Positions 1-7,372 are shown, numbered from the stretch's first letter. The stretch: DNA of 16,405 nucleotides from an uncultured Haemophilus sp. (GCF_905207935.1 NZ_CAJLNI010000034.1:1-16405); one strand, 5' to 3'. Numbers and translations are program-made. The notes: generated by a model from the letters alone, not told the origin.

Positions 1-90
1 TGACCCCATACCGAACTCAGAAGTGAAACGCCGATGCGCCGATGGTAGTGTGGGGCTTCCCCATGTGAGAGTAGGACACCGCCAGGTACT
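1..90 (+). rRNA. rrf: 5S ribosomal RNA, 3' part (5' end outside window)
   Basis: The window opens inside a 5S rRNA. Bases 1-88 follow the gammaproteobacterial 5S pattern, including the CCGAACTCAGAAGTGAAACG segment (10-29) and the GATGGTAGTGTGGGG helix strand. The terminal GCCAGG at 81-86 would pair with the missing 5' end. About 30 bases of the 5' side are missing. The exact 3' end, near 86-90, is estimated. An rRNA operon terminator follows directly, so this is the distal end of an rrn operon. Confidence 0.95.
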
Positions 91-97
91 GAATGTG

Positions 98-130
98 AAC
101 CCCGAGCTGAATGGCTTGGGGTTTTTGTTT
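98..130 (+). terminator. rRNA operon rho-independent terminator
   Basis: A 10-base stem (98-107 with 114-123, one G-U pair, core CCCC/GGGG) encloses a 6-base loop. A T-rich run, TTTTTGTTT, follows to base 130. It lies about 10 bases after the 5S end and separates the rrn operon from def. Confidence 0.9.
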
Positions 131-147
131 ATAGAATTTTCAATATT

Positions 148-176
148 TTAGCAAAGCGTTGATTCTATGATACAAT
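148..176 (+). promoter_or_regulatory. Predicted sigma-70 promoter for def
   Basis: A -35-like TTAGCA (148-153, 4 of 6 consensus bases) is followed after 17 bases by TACAAT (171-176). The -10 is preceded by TGA, giving an extended -10. It sits between the rrn terminator and the def start, so def and the genes behind it need not depend on rRNA transcription. This is a pattern match only. Confidence 0.6.
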
Positions 177-209
177 CACCGCTGTAATTTTTATAAAACA
201 AGAGAAAAT

Positions 210-719
210 ATGACCGCACTTAATGTATTAATTTATCCAGATGATCACCTAAAGGTTGTTTGTGAGCCAGTTGCAGAAGTCAATGATGACATTCGTAAAA
301 TTGTAGATGATATGTTTGATACGATGTACCAAGAAGAAGGGATTGGTCTTGCAGCACCGCAGGTAGATATCTTGCAGCGTATTATTACGATTGATATTGA
401 AGGTGACAAACAAAATCAATTAGTGTTGATCAATCCAGAAATTTTGGCTTCTGAAGGTGAAACAGGCATTGAAGAAGGTTGTTTATCTATTCCTGGATTC
501 CGTGCTTTAGTGCCTCGTAAAGAAAAAGTCACGGTGAAAGCGTTAGATCGTCATGGAAAAGAATTTACGCTTGATGCAGATGGTTTATTAGCAATCTGTA
601 TTCAACATGAGATCGATCATTTGAACGGTATTTTATTTGTAGATTATCTTTCACCGTTGAAACGTCAACGTATCAAAGAAAAATTAGTGAAATATAAAAA
701 ACAAATTGCAAAACAATAA
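210..719 (+). CDS. def: Peptide deformylase
   Basis: This cytoplasmic metalloenzyme removes the N-formyl group from nascent proteins. All three family motifs are present: GIGLAAPQ at residues 44-51, EGCLS at 89-93 (metal ligand Cys91) and HEIDH at 133-137 (ligands His133 and His137, general acid/base Glu134). The length, 169 aa, matches the E. coli enzyme. Start: the ATG at 210 follows a purine-rich AAGAGA stretch. Codons 2-4 (ACC GCA CTT) are an exact DNA uptake signal, so the N-terminal Thr-Ala-Leu is partly dictated by that repeat. It is the first gene of a def-fmt-rsmB-glycosyltransferase-trkA row. Fmt, encoded next, adds the formyl group that this enzyme removes. Confidence 0.98.
   Translation: MTALNVLIYPDDHLKVVCEPVAEVNDDIRKIVDDMFDTMYQEEGIGLAAPQVDILQRIITIDIEGDKQNQLVLINPEILASEGETGIEEGCLSIPGFRALVPRKEKVTVKALDRHGKEFTLDADGLLAICIQHEIDHLNGILFVDYLSPLKRQRIKEKLVKYKKQIAKQ
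213..221 (-). repeat. DNA uptake signal (AAGTGCGGT) at def start
   Basis: An exact 9-base core in reverse orientation occupies codons 2-4 of def, immediately after the ATG. Confidence 0.9.
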
Positions 720-721
720 TC

Positions 722-752
722 AAAAGTGCGGTATAAAATGACCGCACTTTTC
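722..752 (+). terminator. Inverted uptake-signal pair forming a hairpin after def
   Basis: AAGTGCGGT at 724-732 and its reverse complement at 741-749 form an 11-base perfect stem (722-732 with 741-751) with an 8-base loop, followed by only a short T run. It is a common Haemophilus terminator design. The weak T tail and the lack of a clear fmt promoter suggest partial termination or 3'-end protection of def, with readthrough into fmt. Confidence 0.75.
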
Positions 753-778
753 CTATCAACCCCATAACGTAGAACATT

Positions 779-1735
779 ATGAAACCATTGAATATCATCT
801 TTGCCGGTACACCGGACTTCGCAGCACAACATCTTGCTGCACTCTTAAATTCACATCACAATATTATTGCTGTTTATACGCAGCCAGATAAACCGGCTGG
901 TCGCGGTAAAAAATTGCAGGCGAGTCCTGTAAAGCAATTAGCAGAACAGCATCAAATTCCTGTTTATCAACCAAAATCCTTGCGTAAAGAAGAAGCACAA
1001 GCAGAGCTTAAAGCGTTAAATGCTGATGTAATGGTTGTTGTTGCTTATGGTTTGATTTTACCTCAAGCAGTGTTGGATATGCCTCGTTTAGGTTGTTTAA
1101 ATGTGCATGGCTCTCTCTTACCACGTTGGCGTGGTGCTGCACCTATTCAGCGGTCTATTTGGGCTGGCGATCAACAAACTGGTGTGACAATTATGCAGAT
1201 GGATGCAGGCTTAGATACTGGCGATATGTTACACAAAGTGTATTGCGATATTGATGCGCAAGAAACTTCTGCTTCGCTTTACCATAAATTAGCTGAAATT
1301 GCGCCAGCTGCATTGATTGATGTTTTGGATCATTTGGAAGAAGGGAAATTCATTGCAGAAAAACAAGATGATAGCCAAAGTAACTATGCAGAGAAACTTT
1401 CCAAAGAAGAGGCTAAATTAGATTGGTCGCTATCGGCAGCCCAGCTTGAACGTAACATTCGCGCGTTTAATCCTTGGCCGATAAGTTTTCTACAATTAAC
1501 CGATGAACAAGGTAATGAACAAACCTTAAAAGTTTATGCTGCTGCCGTGTTGCCACATGTAGATAAACCAGCTGGGACGATTTTAAGTGTCGATAAAAAA
1601 GGTATCCAAATTGCCACGAAAGAAGGCGTTTTAAATTTATTGCAACTTCAGCCGGCAGGCAAGAAACCTATGTCTGTGCAAGACTTCCTTAATGGTCGAG
1701 CAGATTGGTTCCAGGTCGGTAAGGTTCTAAACTAA
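779..1735 (+). CDS. fmt: Methionyl-tRNA formyltransferase
   Basis: The enzyme transfers a formyl group from 10-formyl-tetrahydrofolate to Met-tRNA(fMet) for translation initiation. Catalytic residues of the family are visible: Asn108, His110 and Asp146. The signature segment SLLPRWRGAAPIQ is at 112-124. The basic loop that contacts the tRNA acceptor stem is at about 35-52 (QPDKPAGRGKKLQASPVK). The C-terminal tRNA-binding domain follows from about residue 210. The length of 318 aa is typical (E. coli 315). The ATG at 779 has only a weak ribosome binding site, but the N-terminal beta strand (LNIIFAGTPDFA) begins right after it. The TAA shares a base with the rsmB ATG, so the two are translationally coupled. 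Confidence 0.98.
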   Translation: MKPLNIIFAGTPDFAAQHLAALLNSHHNIIAVYTQPDKPAGRGKKLQASPVKQLAEQHQIPVYQPKSLRKEEAQAELKALNADVMVVVAYGLILPQAVLDMPRLGCLNVHGSLLPRWRGAAPIQRSIWAGDQQTGVTIMQMDAGLDTGDMLHKVYCDIDAQETSASLYHKLAEIAPAALIDVLDHLEEGKFIAEKQDDSQSNYAEKLSKEEAKLDWSLSAAQLERNIRAFNPWPISFLQLTDEQGNEQTLKVYAAAVLPHVDKPAGTILSVDKKGIQIATKEGVLNLLQLQPAGKKPMSVQDFLNGRADWFQVGKVLN

Positions 1736-3072
1736 TGGTATTTCAACGAAAAAAAACGGGAAAATCGACCGCACTTTCGGTACGCGCTATTGCTGCTCAA
1801 GTGATTTTGCAGGTTTTAGATCAAGGTAAGTCCTTATCAACGTTGCTTCCTGACGTGCAATCACAGGTAAAACCACAGGATTTGCCTTTATTACAGGAAA
1901 TCACCTTTGGTATTTGTCGCGTATTGCCTCGTTTAGAAAATATTATAAAAAAACTATTAGATAAGCCATTGAAGGGTAAAACCCGCATCGTGCACTGCTT
2001 GCTATTGGTGGGATTGTACCAATTACTTTATATGCGCGTGCCCGCTCATGCGGCGGTAGATGAAGTAGTTAATGCCACAAAATTATTAAAATTAGATAGT
2101 TTCCGTGGTTTGGTTAACGGTGTATTGCGTCGCTTCTTACGGGAACAAGAAGATATTCTTGCCGCAGTAGATAAACATTGGCAAACGCTTCATCCTGAAT
2201 GGTTTGTGAATAAACTCAAAAAAGCTTATCCGAATTGGCGTGAAATTATTGAGGCGAATAACCAAAAGCCACCAATGTGGTTGCGAGTTAACCAACAACA
2301 AAATAATACGAAAACTTACCGCACTTTGTTGGAAGAGCAAGAGATAGCAGCATTTGAATGTGATAATCCACATGCTTTGCGTTTAGCACAACCGCTTTCT
2401 GTCTCGAAACTACCAAATTTTGAACAAGGTGCAGTAACCGTTCAGGACCTTAATGCACAATGGTCGGCCTTATTGCTTGAGCCACAAAATGGTGAATTAA
2501 TTTTAGATGCTTGCGCGGCGCCAGGTGGGAAAACTACGCATATTTTAGAAATGGCGCCACAAGCGAAAGTGATTGCGCTTGATGTCGAGGCTCATCGCTT
2601 AAAACGCGTCGAAGAAAACCTTGCTCGTTTGAATCAACAAGCGATATTTGTTTGTGGTGATGCGACCGAGCCAGAGAAGTGGCTTGCGGAAATAGGTTTA
2701 AGTGGAGCATCTTTTGATCGTATTTTATTAGATGCACCTTGTTCGGCAACGGGCGTGATTCGTCGTCATCCGGATATTAAATGGCTACGTCAAGAAACGG
2801 ATATTGCCCAATTGGTAGCCTTGCAAGGACAAATTCTAAAAGCGCTTTGGGCAAAATTGAAACCTAATGGTATTTTGCTTTACGCGACTTGCTCGGTGCT
2901 TCCTGATGAGAACAGTCAGCAAATACAGCATTTTTTAGCTGAAACACCCGATGCAGAATTAATGCCATTGCCGTTTGAACAAACGGAAAATACGATTGGA
3001 ATCCAATTCTTGCCACAAGAGAATGGCGGGGATGGTTTTTATTATGCAAAATTGAGAAAACGGTCAGCTTAA
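1735..3072 (+). CDS. rsmB: 16S rRNA m5C967 methyltransferase RsmB (Sun/Fmu)
   Basis: This SAM-dependent enzyme methylates C967 of 16S rRNA. It has an N-terminal NusB-like RNA-binding domain (about residues 15-140) and a C-terminal Rossmann methyltransferase domain. Visible motifs are the SAM loop DACAAPGGK at 258-266, DAPC at 333-336 (Cys336) and YATCS at 383-387 (catalytic nucleophile Cys386). The start ATG overlaps the fmt stop (TAATG). Compared with the E. coli protein as remembered, the N-terminus is about 14 residues longer. The extra part contains an A8 run (1749-1756) and an uptake signal, so a later functional start cannot be excluded. The stop is directly followed by the next gene's ATG. 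Confidence 0.97.
   Translation: MVFQRKKTGKSTALSVRAIAAQVILQVLDQGKSLSTLLPDVQSQVKPQDLPLLQEITFGICRVLPRLENIIKKLLDKPLKGKTRIVHCLLLVGLYQLLYMRVPAHAAVDEVVNATKLLKLDSFRGLVNGVLRRFLREQEDILAAVDKHWQTLHPEWFVNKLKKAYPNWREIIEANNQKPPMWLRVNQQQNNTKTYRTLLEEQEIAAFECDNPHALRLAQPLSVSKLPNFEQGAVTVQDLNAQWSALLLEPQNGELILDACAAPGGKTTHILEMAPQAKVIALDVEAHRLKRVEENLARLNQQAIFVCGDATEPEKWLAEIGLSGASFDRILLDAPCSATGVIRRHPDIKWLRQETDIAQLVALQGQILKALWAKLKPNGILLYATCSVLPDENSQQIQHFLAETPDAELMPLPFEQTENTIGIQFLPQENGGDGFYYAKLRKRSA
1768..1776 (-). repeat. DNA uptake signal in rsmB N-terminus
   Basis: An exact 9-base core, reverse orientation, lies in the poorly conserved N-terminal extension of RsmB and encodes Thr-Ala-Leu. Confidence 0.9.
2318..2326 (-). 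repeat. DNA uptake signal inside rsmB
   Basis: An exact 9-base core, reverse orientation, read in another frame (encodes Tyr-Arg-Thr-Leu). It lies in the linker between the NusB-like and methyltransferase domains. Confidence 0.9.
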
Positions 3073-3888
3073 ATGAATTTGCCTTTAATTGATGTCGTCA
3101 TTCCTTGCTATAACACTGAACAAACGCTTGCTCGTGCAGTAGAGTCTGTGTTGCAGCAAAATAATCTTGGTCACCTTTGGTTGATTGATGATGCGTCGAC
3201 AGATAATACATTTGCATTAGCCTTACAGCTTGCAGAACAATATCCTGACAGAATCTCTATCGAGCAAATGCCGAAAAATAGTGGTGTAGCGATGACTCGA
3301 AATTGGGGTGCGATGCTTTCGGCTAAAAGTGCGGTTGATTTTGTCGCATTTTTAGATGCAGATGATGCATATGAACCGGGAGCATTAGAAGTAGCTGCGG
3401 CAACCTTTCATTTTCAGCCAGATACTTCGCTAGTGAGATTAGCGTTAAAGCCGATAAATTTAGCTCAACGCTATGCGGAACACCCTAATTTTGATCAGGC
3501 ATGGCAATATATGCGCATGACCTGCGGGGGAAATATCGTTTTCAATAAAGCTTTTTTCTTAGCGTGCGGCGGATTTCCAACACATCAATTATTCCGAGAG
3601 CTCGGCGGTGAAGATGGCGCTTTAGGCATTGCAACCACTAAAACAGCAAAAGTAGCCACATTATTTGAAGATGTAGGCGTGTTGCATTTTTGTCGAGAAG
3701 GTATGCATGCGGAACGTTTACTCGATGGCCTGTTATTTGGTAAACAAGATCCAGCGATTACCGCAGAAAAAATGGCAGAAGCTGAACAAGTAACATCGAC
3801 CATTTGTCGCCGTATTGAGGCATTAAAGTGCGGTCTAAATTCAGCTGAAATTGGCATCCGACCTTTGGTTGTGGAGAGAACAGAATGA
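3073..3888 (+). CDS. Family 2 glycosyltransferase, acceptor unknown
   Basis: The protein (271 aa) has the GT-A fold pattern of family 2 glycosyltransferases. The N-terminal strand is IDVVIPCYN (6-14), followed by LIDDAST (37-43) and the metal/nucleotide-sugar motif LDADD (94-98, the DxD being Asp95-Asp97). There is a GGED acceptor-side motif at 178-181. No membrane segment or signal peptide is evident, so it is probably cytosolic, using a nucleotide sugar. Its target (lipooligosaccharide, another surface glycan or a protein) cannot be told from sequence. It begins at the base after the rsmB stop and its TGA overlaps the trkA ATG (ATGA), so it is tightly built into the operon. The E. coli def-fmt-rsmB-trkA-mscL order has no such gene. 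Two uptake signals lie inside it. Confidence 0.88.
   Translation: MNLPLIDVVIPCYNTEQTLARAVESVLQQNNLGHLWLIDDASTDNTFALALQLAEQYPDRISIEQMPKNSGVAMTRNWGAMLSAKSAVDFVAFLDADDAYEPGALEVAAATFHFQPDTSLVRLALKPINLAQRYAEHPNFDQAWQYMRMTCGGNIVFNKAFFLACGGFPTHQLFRELGGEDGALGIATTKTAKVATLFEDVGVLHFCREGMHAERLLDGLLFGKQDPAITAEKMAEAEQVTSTICRRIEALKCGLNSAEIGIRPLVVERTE
3327..3335 (+). repeat. DNA uptake signal in glycosyltransferase gene
   Basis: An exact 9-base core, forward orientation, encodes Lys-Ser-Ala-Val just before the DxD strand. Confidence 0.9.
3826..3834 (+). repeat. DNA uptake signal near glycosyltransferase C-terminus
   Basis: An exact 9-base core, forward orientation, encodes Lys-Cys-Gly in the last 20 codons. 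Confidence 0.9.
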
Positions 3889-5261
3889 AAATAATCATTT
3901 TAGGTGCAGGGCAAGTAGGTACAACACTTGCGGCAAATTTAGTGAGTGAAGATAACGACATCACACTGGTAGATAATGAATCTCAACATCTGCAGAATTT
4001 ACAAGATAAGCATGATTTACGCGTAGTTAAAGGTTCCCCTTCTTCACCCAAGGTTTTACGTGATGCAGGAGCCGCTGATGCAGACTTGATGGTTGCAGTA
4101 ACGGCATCAGATGAAATTAATATGATTGCTTGCCAGTTGGGATATACCCTTTTCAATACCCCAACACGTATTGCGCGTATTCGTAATGCGGAATATTTGC
4201 GTGAGAAAGATAAATTATTTAATAATGAAAACGTACCCATCGATCATCTTATTTCACCAGAAAATTTAGTTACGGATGAGATTACACGTTTAATTGCTTT
4301 TCCAGGTGCGTTGCAAGTGGCGCATTTTGCCAATAATCGAATTAGCATTGTGGTTGTAAAAGCCTATTACGGTGGTCCCTTAGTGGGTTATGCGCTATCT
4401 GCTTTTAAAGAGCATATGCCACACATTGATTGCCGAATCATTTCGATTTTACGTAATGATAGATTAATTCGTCCGCAAGGTTCGACCATTATTGAGGCGG
4501 GCGATGAAATTACCTTTATTTGTGCGACGGAACACATTAAAGCGGTGATGAGTGAGTTGCAACGCCTTGAGAAAACCTACAAACGTATCATGATCGTTGG
4601 CAGCGGGAATATTGCCTCAGGTGTGGCAAAACAGCTAGAAGATAAGTATCAAGTAAAACTCATTGAGCGTGATGGAGAAAAAGCGAAAGTTTTAGCAGAA
4701 AGACTCTCTAAAACCCTGGTTTTCCATGGTGATGCTTCTGATCAAAATTTACTTTTTGAAGAGCATATTGAGAGCGTTGATGTCTTTTTATCTCTAAGTG
4801 CGGATGATGAAGCCAATATTATGTCGGCGTTACTGGCAAAACGCCTAGGGGCTAAAAAAGCCATGGTGCTTATTCAACGCATGGCATATATCAATTTGAT
4901 TCAAGGTGGAACCATTGATATTGCGGTTTCACCACAACAGGCAACAATCTCCGCTTTATTAGGACATGTGCGTAAAGGGGATATCAAAAATGTGGCCTCT
5001 TTGCGTCATGGTACCGCGGAAGCCATTGAACTTGTTGTACATGGCGATGCGACAACATCCAATGTGGTAGGAAGACAAATTGGCGATATTAAGCTGCCTG
5101 TAGGGGCGATGATTGCGGCAATTTTACGTAAAAATGAAGTAATCATTGCTCGTCGTCAGGTTGTTATTGAAGAAGGCGATAATGTGATTGTTTATATTAA
5201 TGACAAGAAATCTGTGTCAGAAATTGAAAAATTATTCCAACCAAGTGCATTTTTTATTTAA
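3885..5261 (+). CDS. trkA: Trk potassium uptake system, NAD-binding peripheral protein TrkA
   Basis: TrkA is the cytosolic gating subunit of the Trk K+ importer (membrane partner TrkH/TrkG, not in this window). It shows the duplicated RCK layout. The first Rossmann half has GAGQVG at 7-12 and Asp30 ending beta-2, followed by a TrkA_C domain. The second half has GSGNIA at 239-244 and Glu261 in the equivalent place, followed by a second TrkA_C domain. At 458 aa it equals the E. coli length. The ATG overlaps the preceding TGA by ATGA, implying translational coupling. A one-mismatch uptake signal lies at 4796-4804. mscL follows with its own promoter, which places K+ uptake beside the hypo-osmotic release valve. 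Confidence 0.97.
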   Translation: MKIIILGAGQVGTTLAANLVSEDNDITLVDNESQHLQNLQDKHDLRVVKGSPSSPKVLRDAGAADADLMVAVTASDEINMIACQLGYTLFNTPTRIARIRNAEYLREKDKLFNNENVPIDHLISPENLVTDEITRLIAFPGALQVAHFANNRISIVVVKAYYGGPLVGYALSAFKEHMPHIDCRIISILRNDRLIRPQGSTIIEAGDEITFICATEHIKAVMSELQRLEKTYKRIMIVGSGNIASGVAKQLEDKYQVKLIERDGEKAKVLAERLSKTLVFHGDASDQNLLFEEHIESVDVFLSLSADDEANIMSALLAKRLGAKKAMVLIQRMAYINLIQGGTIDIAVSPQQATISALLGHVRKGDIKNVASLRHGTAEAIELVVHGDATTSNVVGRQIGDIKLPVGAMIAAILRKNEVIIARRQVVIEEGDNVIVYINDKKSVSEIEKLFQPSAFFI

Positions 5262-5268
5262 ATAACAG

Positions 5269-5296
5269 TTTACTTTTTAATCTGAAAACCTATAAT
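5269..5296 (+). promoter_or_regulatory. Predicted promoter for mscL
   Basis: A consensus -10 TATAAT (5291-5296) sits 44 bases before the mscL ATG. A weak -35-like TTTACT (5269-5274) lies 16 bases upstream. The ribosome binding site AAGGA is at 5329-5333. mscL can therefore be transcribed separately from trkA. Confidence 0.65.
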
Positions 5297-5339
5297 ACGC
5301 ACTCTTTTAATTTTTTAAACCAACACAAAAGGAAATTTT

Positions 5340-5726
5340 ATGAGCTTTCTTAAAGAATTCCGCGAATTCGCAATGCGCGGCAACGTAGTAGATATGGCAG
5401 TCGGTGTGATCATCGGTGGTGCTTTTGGTAAAATCGTAAGTTCACTTGTCGGTGACGTAGTAATGCCTGTATTAGGTATTTTAACTGGTGGCGTGGATTT
5501 CAAAGATTTGAAAATCACGTTAGCTCAAGCTGTAGGTGAAACCCCAGCAGTAACCTTAAACTACGGTGTATTTATTCAAAACGTCTTTGATTTCATCATC
5601 ATTGCATTCGCAATCTTCATGATGATCAAAGGTATCAACAAAGTGAAAAAACCAGTAGAAGAAGTAAAAGGTCCTTCACAAGAAGAATTACTTACTGAAA
5701 TTCGCGATTTATTAAAAAAACAATAA
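5340..5726 (+). CDS. mscL: Large-conductance mechanosensitive channel MscL
   Basis: This inner-membrane homopentameric channel opens under high membrane tension to release solutes on hypo-osmotic shock. The amphipathic N-terminal helix MSFLKEFREFAMRGN leads into TM1 (about 15-46), whose pore-lining stretch VVDMAVGVIIGGAFGKIVSSLV is strongly conserved. A periplasmic loop (about 50-75) and TM2 (about 77-99) follow. The C-terminal cytoplasmic helix ends the protein (EELLTEIRDLLKKQ). At 128 aa it is slightly shorter than E. coli MscL (136 aa). It has a good ribosome binding site and a strong terminator behind it. Confidence 0.98.
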   Translation: MSFLKEFREFAMRGNVVDMAVGVIIGGAFGKIVSSLVGDVVMPVLGILTGGVDFKDLKITLAQAVGETPAVTLNYGVFIQNVFDFIIIAFAIFMMIKGINKVKKPVEEVKGPSQEELLTEIRDLLKKQ

Positions 5727-5743
5727 GAATTTAATCCAAATAA

Positions 5744-5775
5744 AAAAGGTTGGTATTTTACCAACCTTTTCTTTT
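5744..5775. terminator. Bidirectional terminator between mscL and ispF
   Basis: A 12-base perfect stem (5744-5755 with 5759-5770) has a 3-base loop. It carries an A run on the left and a T run on the right, so it can act on mscL transcripts (+) and ispF transcripts (-). Confidence 0.9.
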
Positions 5776-5784
5776 ACCTAAAAT

Positions 5785-6261
5785 TTAAGCTTTTAATAAT
5801 AATGCGACGGCCTCGCAAGCAATGCCTTCACTTCGGCCTGTAAAGCCAAGTTTTTCTGTTGTAGTTGCTTTCACATTGACTTGCTCAATATCACAATGTA
5901 AATCTTCCGCAATTTTCGCTCGCATTGCATCGATATGAGGACGCATTTTAGGGGCTTGAGCAATAATGGTTACATCCACATTACCGACCTTATAGCCTTT
6001 TGCTTGTACTTGGCGGAATGCTTCTCGTAATAAAACACGGCTATCTGCATTCTTATATTGCATATCGGTATCAGGGAAGAGTTTACCAATATCACCTAAT
6101 GCTACTGCACCTAATAAAGCATCTGTTAAGGCATGTAAGGCGACATCACCATCAGAATGGGCAATAAACCCAGTGTGGTAAGGCACTTCAACGCCACCAA
6201 TAATTAAAGGGCGGTCTTCACCAAAGGCATGAACATCAAACCCATGTCCAATTCGTATCAT
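5785..6261 (-). CDS. ispF: 2-C-methyl-D-erythritol 2,4-cyclodiphosphate synthase
   Basis: IspF catalyses a cyclisation step of the MEP isoprenoid pathway, releasing CMP. Metal ligands are Asp9, His11 (DVHAF) and His43. HSDGDVALHALTDALLGA is at 35-52, and KATTTEKLGFTGRSEGIACEAVALL near the C-terminus is diagnostic. At 158 aa it is of standard length (trimeric enzyme). The start overlaps the ispD stop by 4 bases (ATGA), so the two MEP-pathway genes are translationally coupled as in many gammaproteobacteria. Confidence 0.98.
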   Translation of the reverse strand: MIRIGHGFDVHAFGEDRPLIIGGVEVPYHTGFIAHSDGDVALHALTDALLGAVALGDIGKLFPDTDMQYKNADSRVLLREAFRQVQAKGYKVGNVDVTIIAQAPKMRPHIDAMRAKIAEDLHCDIEQVNVKATTTEKLGFTGRSEGIACEAVALLLKA

Positions 6262-6941
6262 AGTGTTTTCCTTGTTAAATAAAATTCGGCTAAAGCTAAA
6301 TCTTCTGGACGTGTAACTTTAATATTATCACTTCGTCCTGCAACTAAGTGCGGTTGAAATCCGGCAAGTTCCATCGCAGAGGCTTCATCTGTAATATTGG
6401 CGCCTTGAGAAAGCCCCTGTTTAAGTGCATTTCTTAATAGATCGCAACGGAAAAATTGAGGCGTCTGAGCAAGCCAAAGTTCGGAGCGATCTTCTGTTTT
6501 AATAATATTTTGTTGTTTATTCGCGCGTTTAATCGTATCGACCGCCGGAATAGCTAAAATAGCACCTTGCTCATCATCGATTTGGAGCAATTTATCTAAA
6601 TCTTGATGGGTTAAACAAGGTCTGGCTGCATCATGCACCAACACCCAAGCATGGTCATTTTTGATCACGTTGAGTCCATTTAGAACTGACTCTGCGCGTG
6701 TTTCTCCCCCTTCAACGAGGGTGATGTTTTGATGAGGGAATAAAGTCATTTCAGAAAGATAGGGATCATTTTTTCCTACTGCAAGAATAACATGATTAAT
6801 TGCAGGATGGGATAGAATGACTGAGAGCGTATGTTCCAGAATCGTCTTGTCTAGGATTTTCAGATATTGCTTCGGTTTGTTTGCTTGCATACGGCTTCCA
6901 ACACCCGCAGCAGGAATGACGGCAATAATTTCGCGGTTCAT
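6258..6941 (-). CDS. ispD: 2-C-methyl-D-erythritol 4-phosphate cytidylyltransferase
   Basis: IspD couples CTP to MEP in the isoprenoid pathway. The nucleotide-binding N-terminus has AAGVGSRM (11-18, Arg17) and Lys24 in NKPKQYL, equivalent to E. coli Arg20 and Lys27. VHDAARP is at 102-108. NIKVTRPEDLALAEFYL (206-222, Lys208) closes the domain. The length of 227 aa is normal. The ATG shares base 6941 with the ftsB stop (TAATG) and the end overlaps ispF, giving an ftsB-ispD-ispF operon with no gaps. An exact uptake signal lies inside (6346-6354). Confidence 0.98.
   Translation of the reverse strand: MNREIIAVIPAAGVGSRMQANKPKQYLKILDKTILEHTLSVILSHPAINHVILAVGKNDPYLSEMTLFPHQNITLVEGGETRAESVLNGLNVIKNDHAWVLVHDAARPCLTHQDLDKLLQIDDEQGAILAIPAVDTIKRANKQQNIIKTEDRSELWLAQTPQFFRCDLLRNALKQGLSQGANITDEASAMELAGFQPHLVAGRSDNIKVTRPEDLALAEFYLTRKTL
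6346..6354 (+). repeat. DNA uptake signal inside ispD
   Basis: An exact 9-base core on the strand opposite ispD. On the coding strand it encodes Gln-Pro-His-Leu near residue 198, a weakly constrained spot. Confidence 0.9.
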
Positions 6942-7219
6942 TATTTATGCTCTTTGACGATGTGATAGAACACTTCGTTTGGTTTGACCATATCATGGCT
7001 CATGCGTGCACGCTCTTCAATAGATTCAAAGCCTTTTGTTAGTCCTTGAATTTCGGCGGAAATCATTTGATTTCTTTGTGAGAGCTTTTCATTTTCAGCT
7101 TTATTCTCTTTGATTTGAGCTTCGACATCTTTGTAGTCAAAATAGCCGTTTTTACCAAACCAAAGATCGTACTGAAATAGCACGAGAATACCCACTAAAA
7201 TTCCAATGAAAAGACGCAT
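6941..7219 (-). CDS. ftsB: Cell division protein FtsB
   Basis: FtsB is a small bitopic division protein that joins FtsL and FtsQ in the divisome. Residues 3-19 form a single membrane helix with a very short cytoplasmic N-terminus. Residues 29-62 form a charged coiled coil (EAQIKENKAENEKLSQRNQMI). The conserved tail IEERARMSHDMVKPNEVFYHI (about 67-87) carries the FtsQ-binding region. At 92 aa it is slightly shorter than the E. coli protein (103 aa). It is the first gene of ftsB-ispD-ispF, an arrangement shared with enterics. Confidence 0.95.
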   Translation of the reverse strand: MRLFIGILVGILVLFQYDLWFGKNGYFDYKDVEAQIKENKAENEKLSQRNQMISAEIQGLTKGFESIEERARMSHDMVKPNEVFYHIVKEHK

Positions 7220-7284
7220 AAATTACCTATTATTTCTGAAAACTGGGGATAGTTTACCGTGAAATACAGCGAAATGCGATGAAA

Positions 7285-7293
7285 AAGTGCGGT
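7285..7293 (+). repeat. DNA uptake signal between ftsB and hel
   Basis: An exact 9-base core, forward orientation, unpaired, in the divergent intergenic region. Confidence 0.9.
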
Positions 7294-7356
7294 TAAAAAA
7301 TAAGATGATTTTGAAATGATCTCATTGGGTTTGTTAGATAGCTTCAAAATGAAAAA

Positions 7357-7372
7357 TGTGATCTATCTCACA
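7357..7372. promoter_or_regulatory. CRP (cAMP receptor protein) binding site upstream of hel
   Basis: TGTGA (7357-7361), six bases, then TCACA (7368-7372) is a perfect match to the CRP core palindrome. It is flanked by AAA on the left and AATT on the right, which also fits the 22-base consensus. Its centre (7364.5) lies 71.5 bases before the start expected from the -10 at 7424-7429. That is on the helical face used by class I CRP activation. Activation of hel is inferred from geometry. Confidence 0.8.

Noticed and set aside
2137..2373. Minus-strand frame of 78 codons inside rsmB, and similar frames inside rsmB, trkA, mscL, ftsY and ftsE
   Set aside because: They lie antisense to strongly conserved genes, lack ribosome binding sites, and have compositions expected from the complement of coding DNA.
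7308..7350. Eight-base inverted repeat ATTTTGAA / TTCAAAAT upstream of hel
   Set aside because: AT-rich arms with a 27-base spacer are expected by chance in this AT-rich region, and no family of operators fits.
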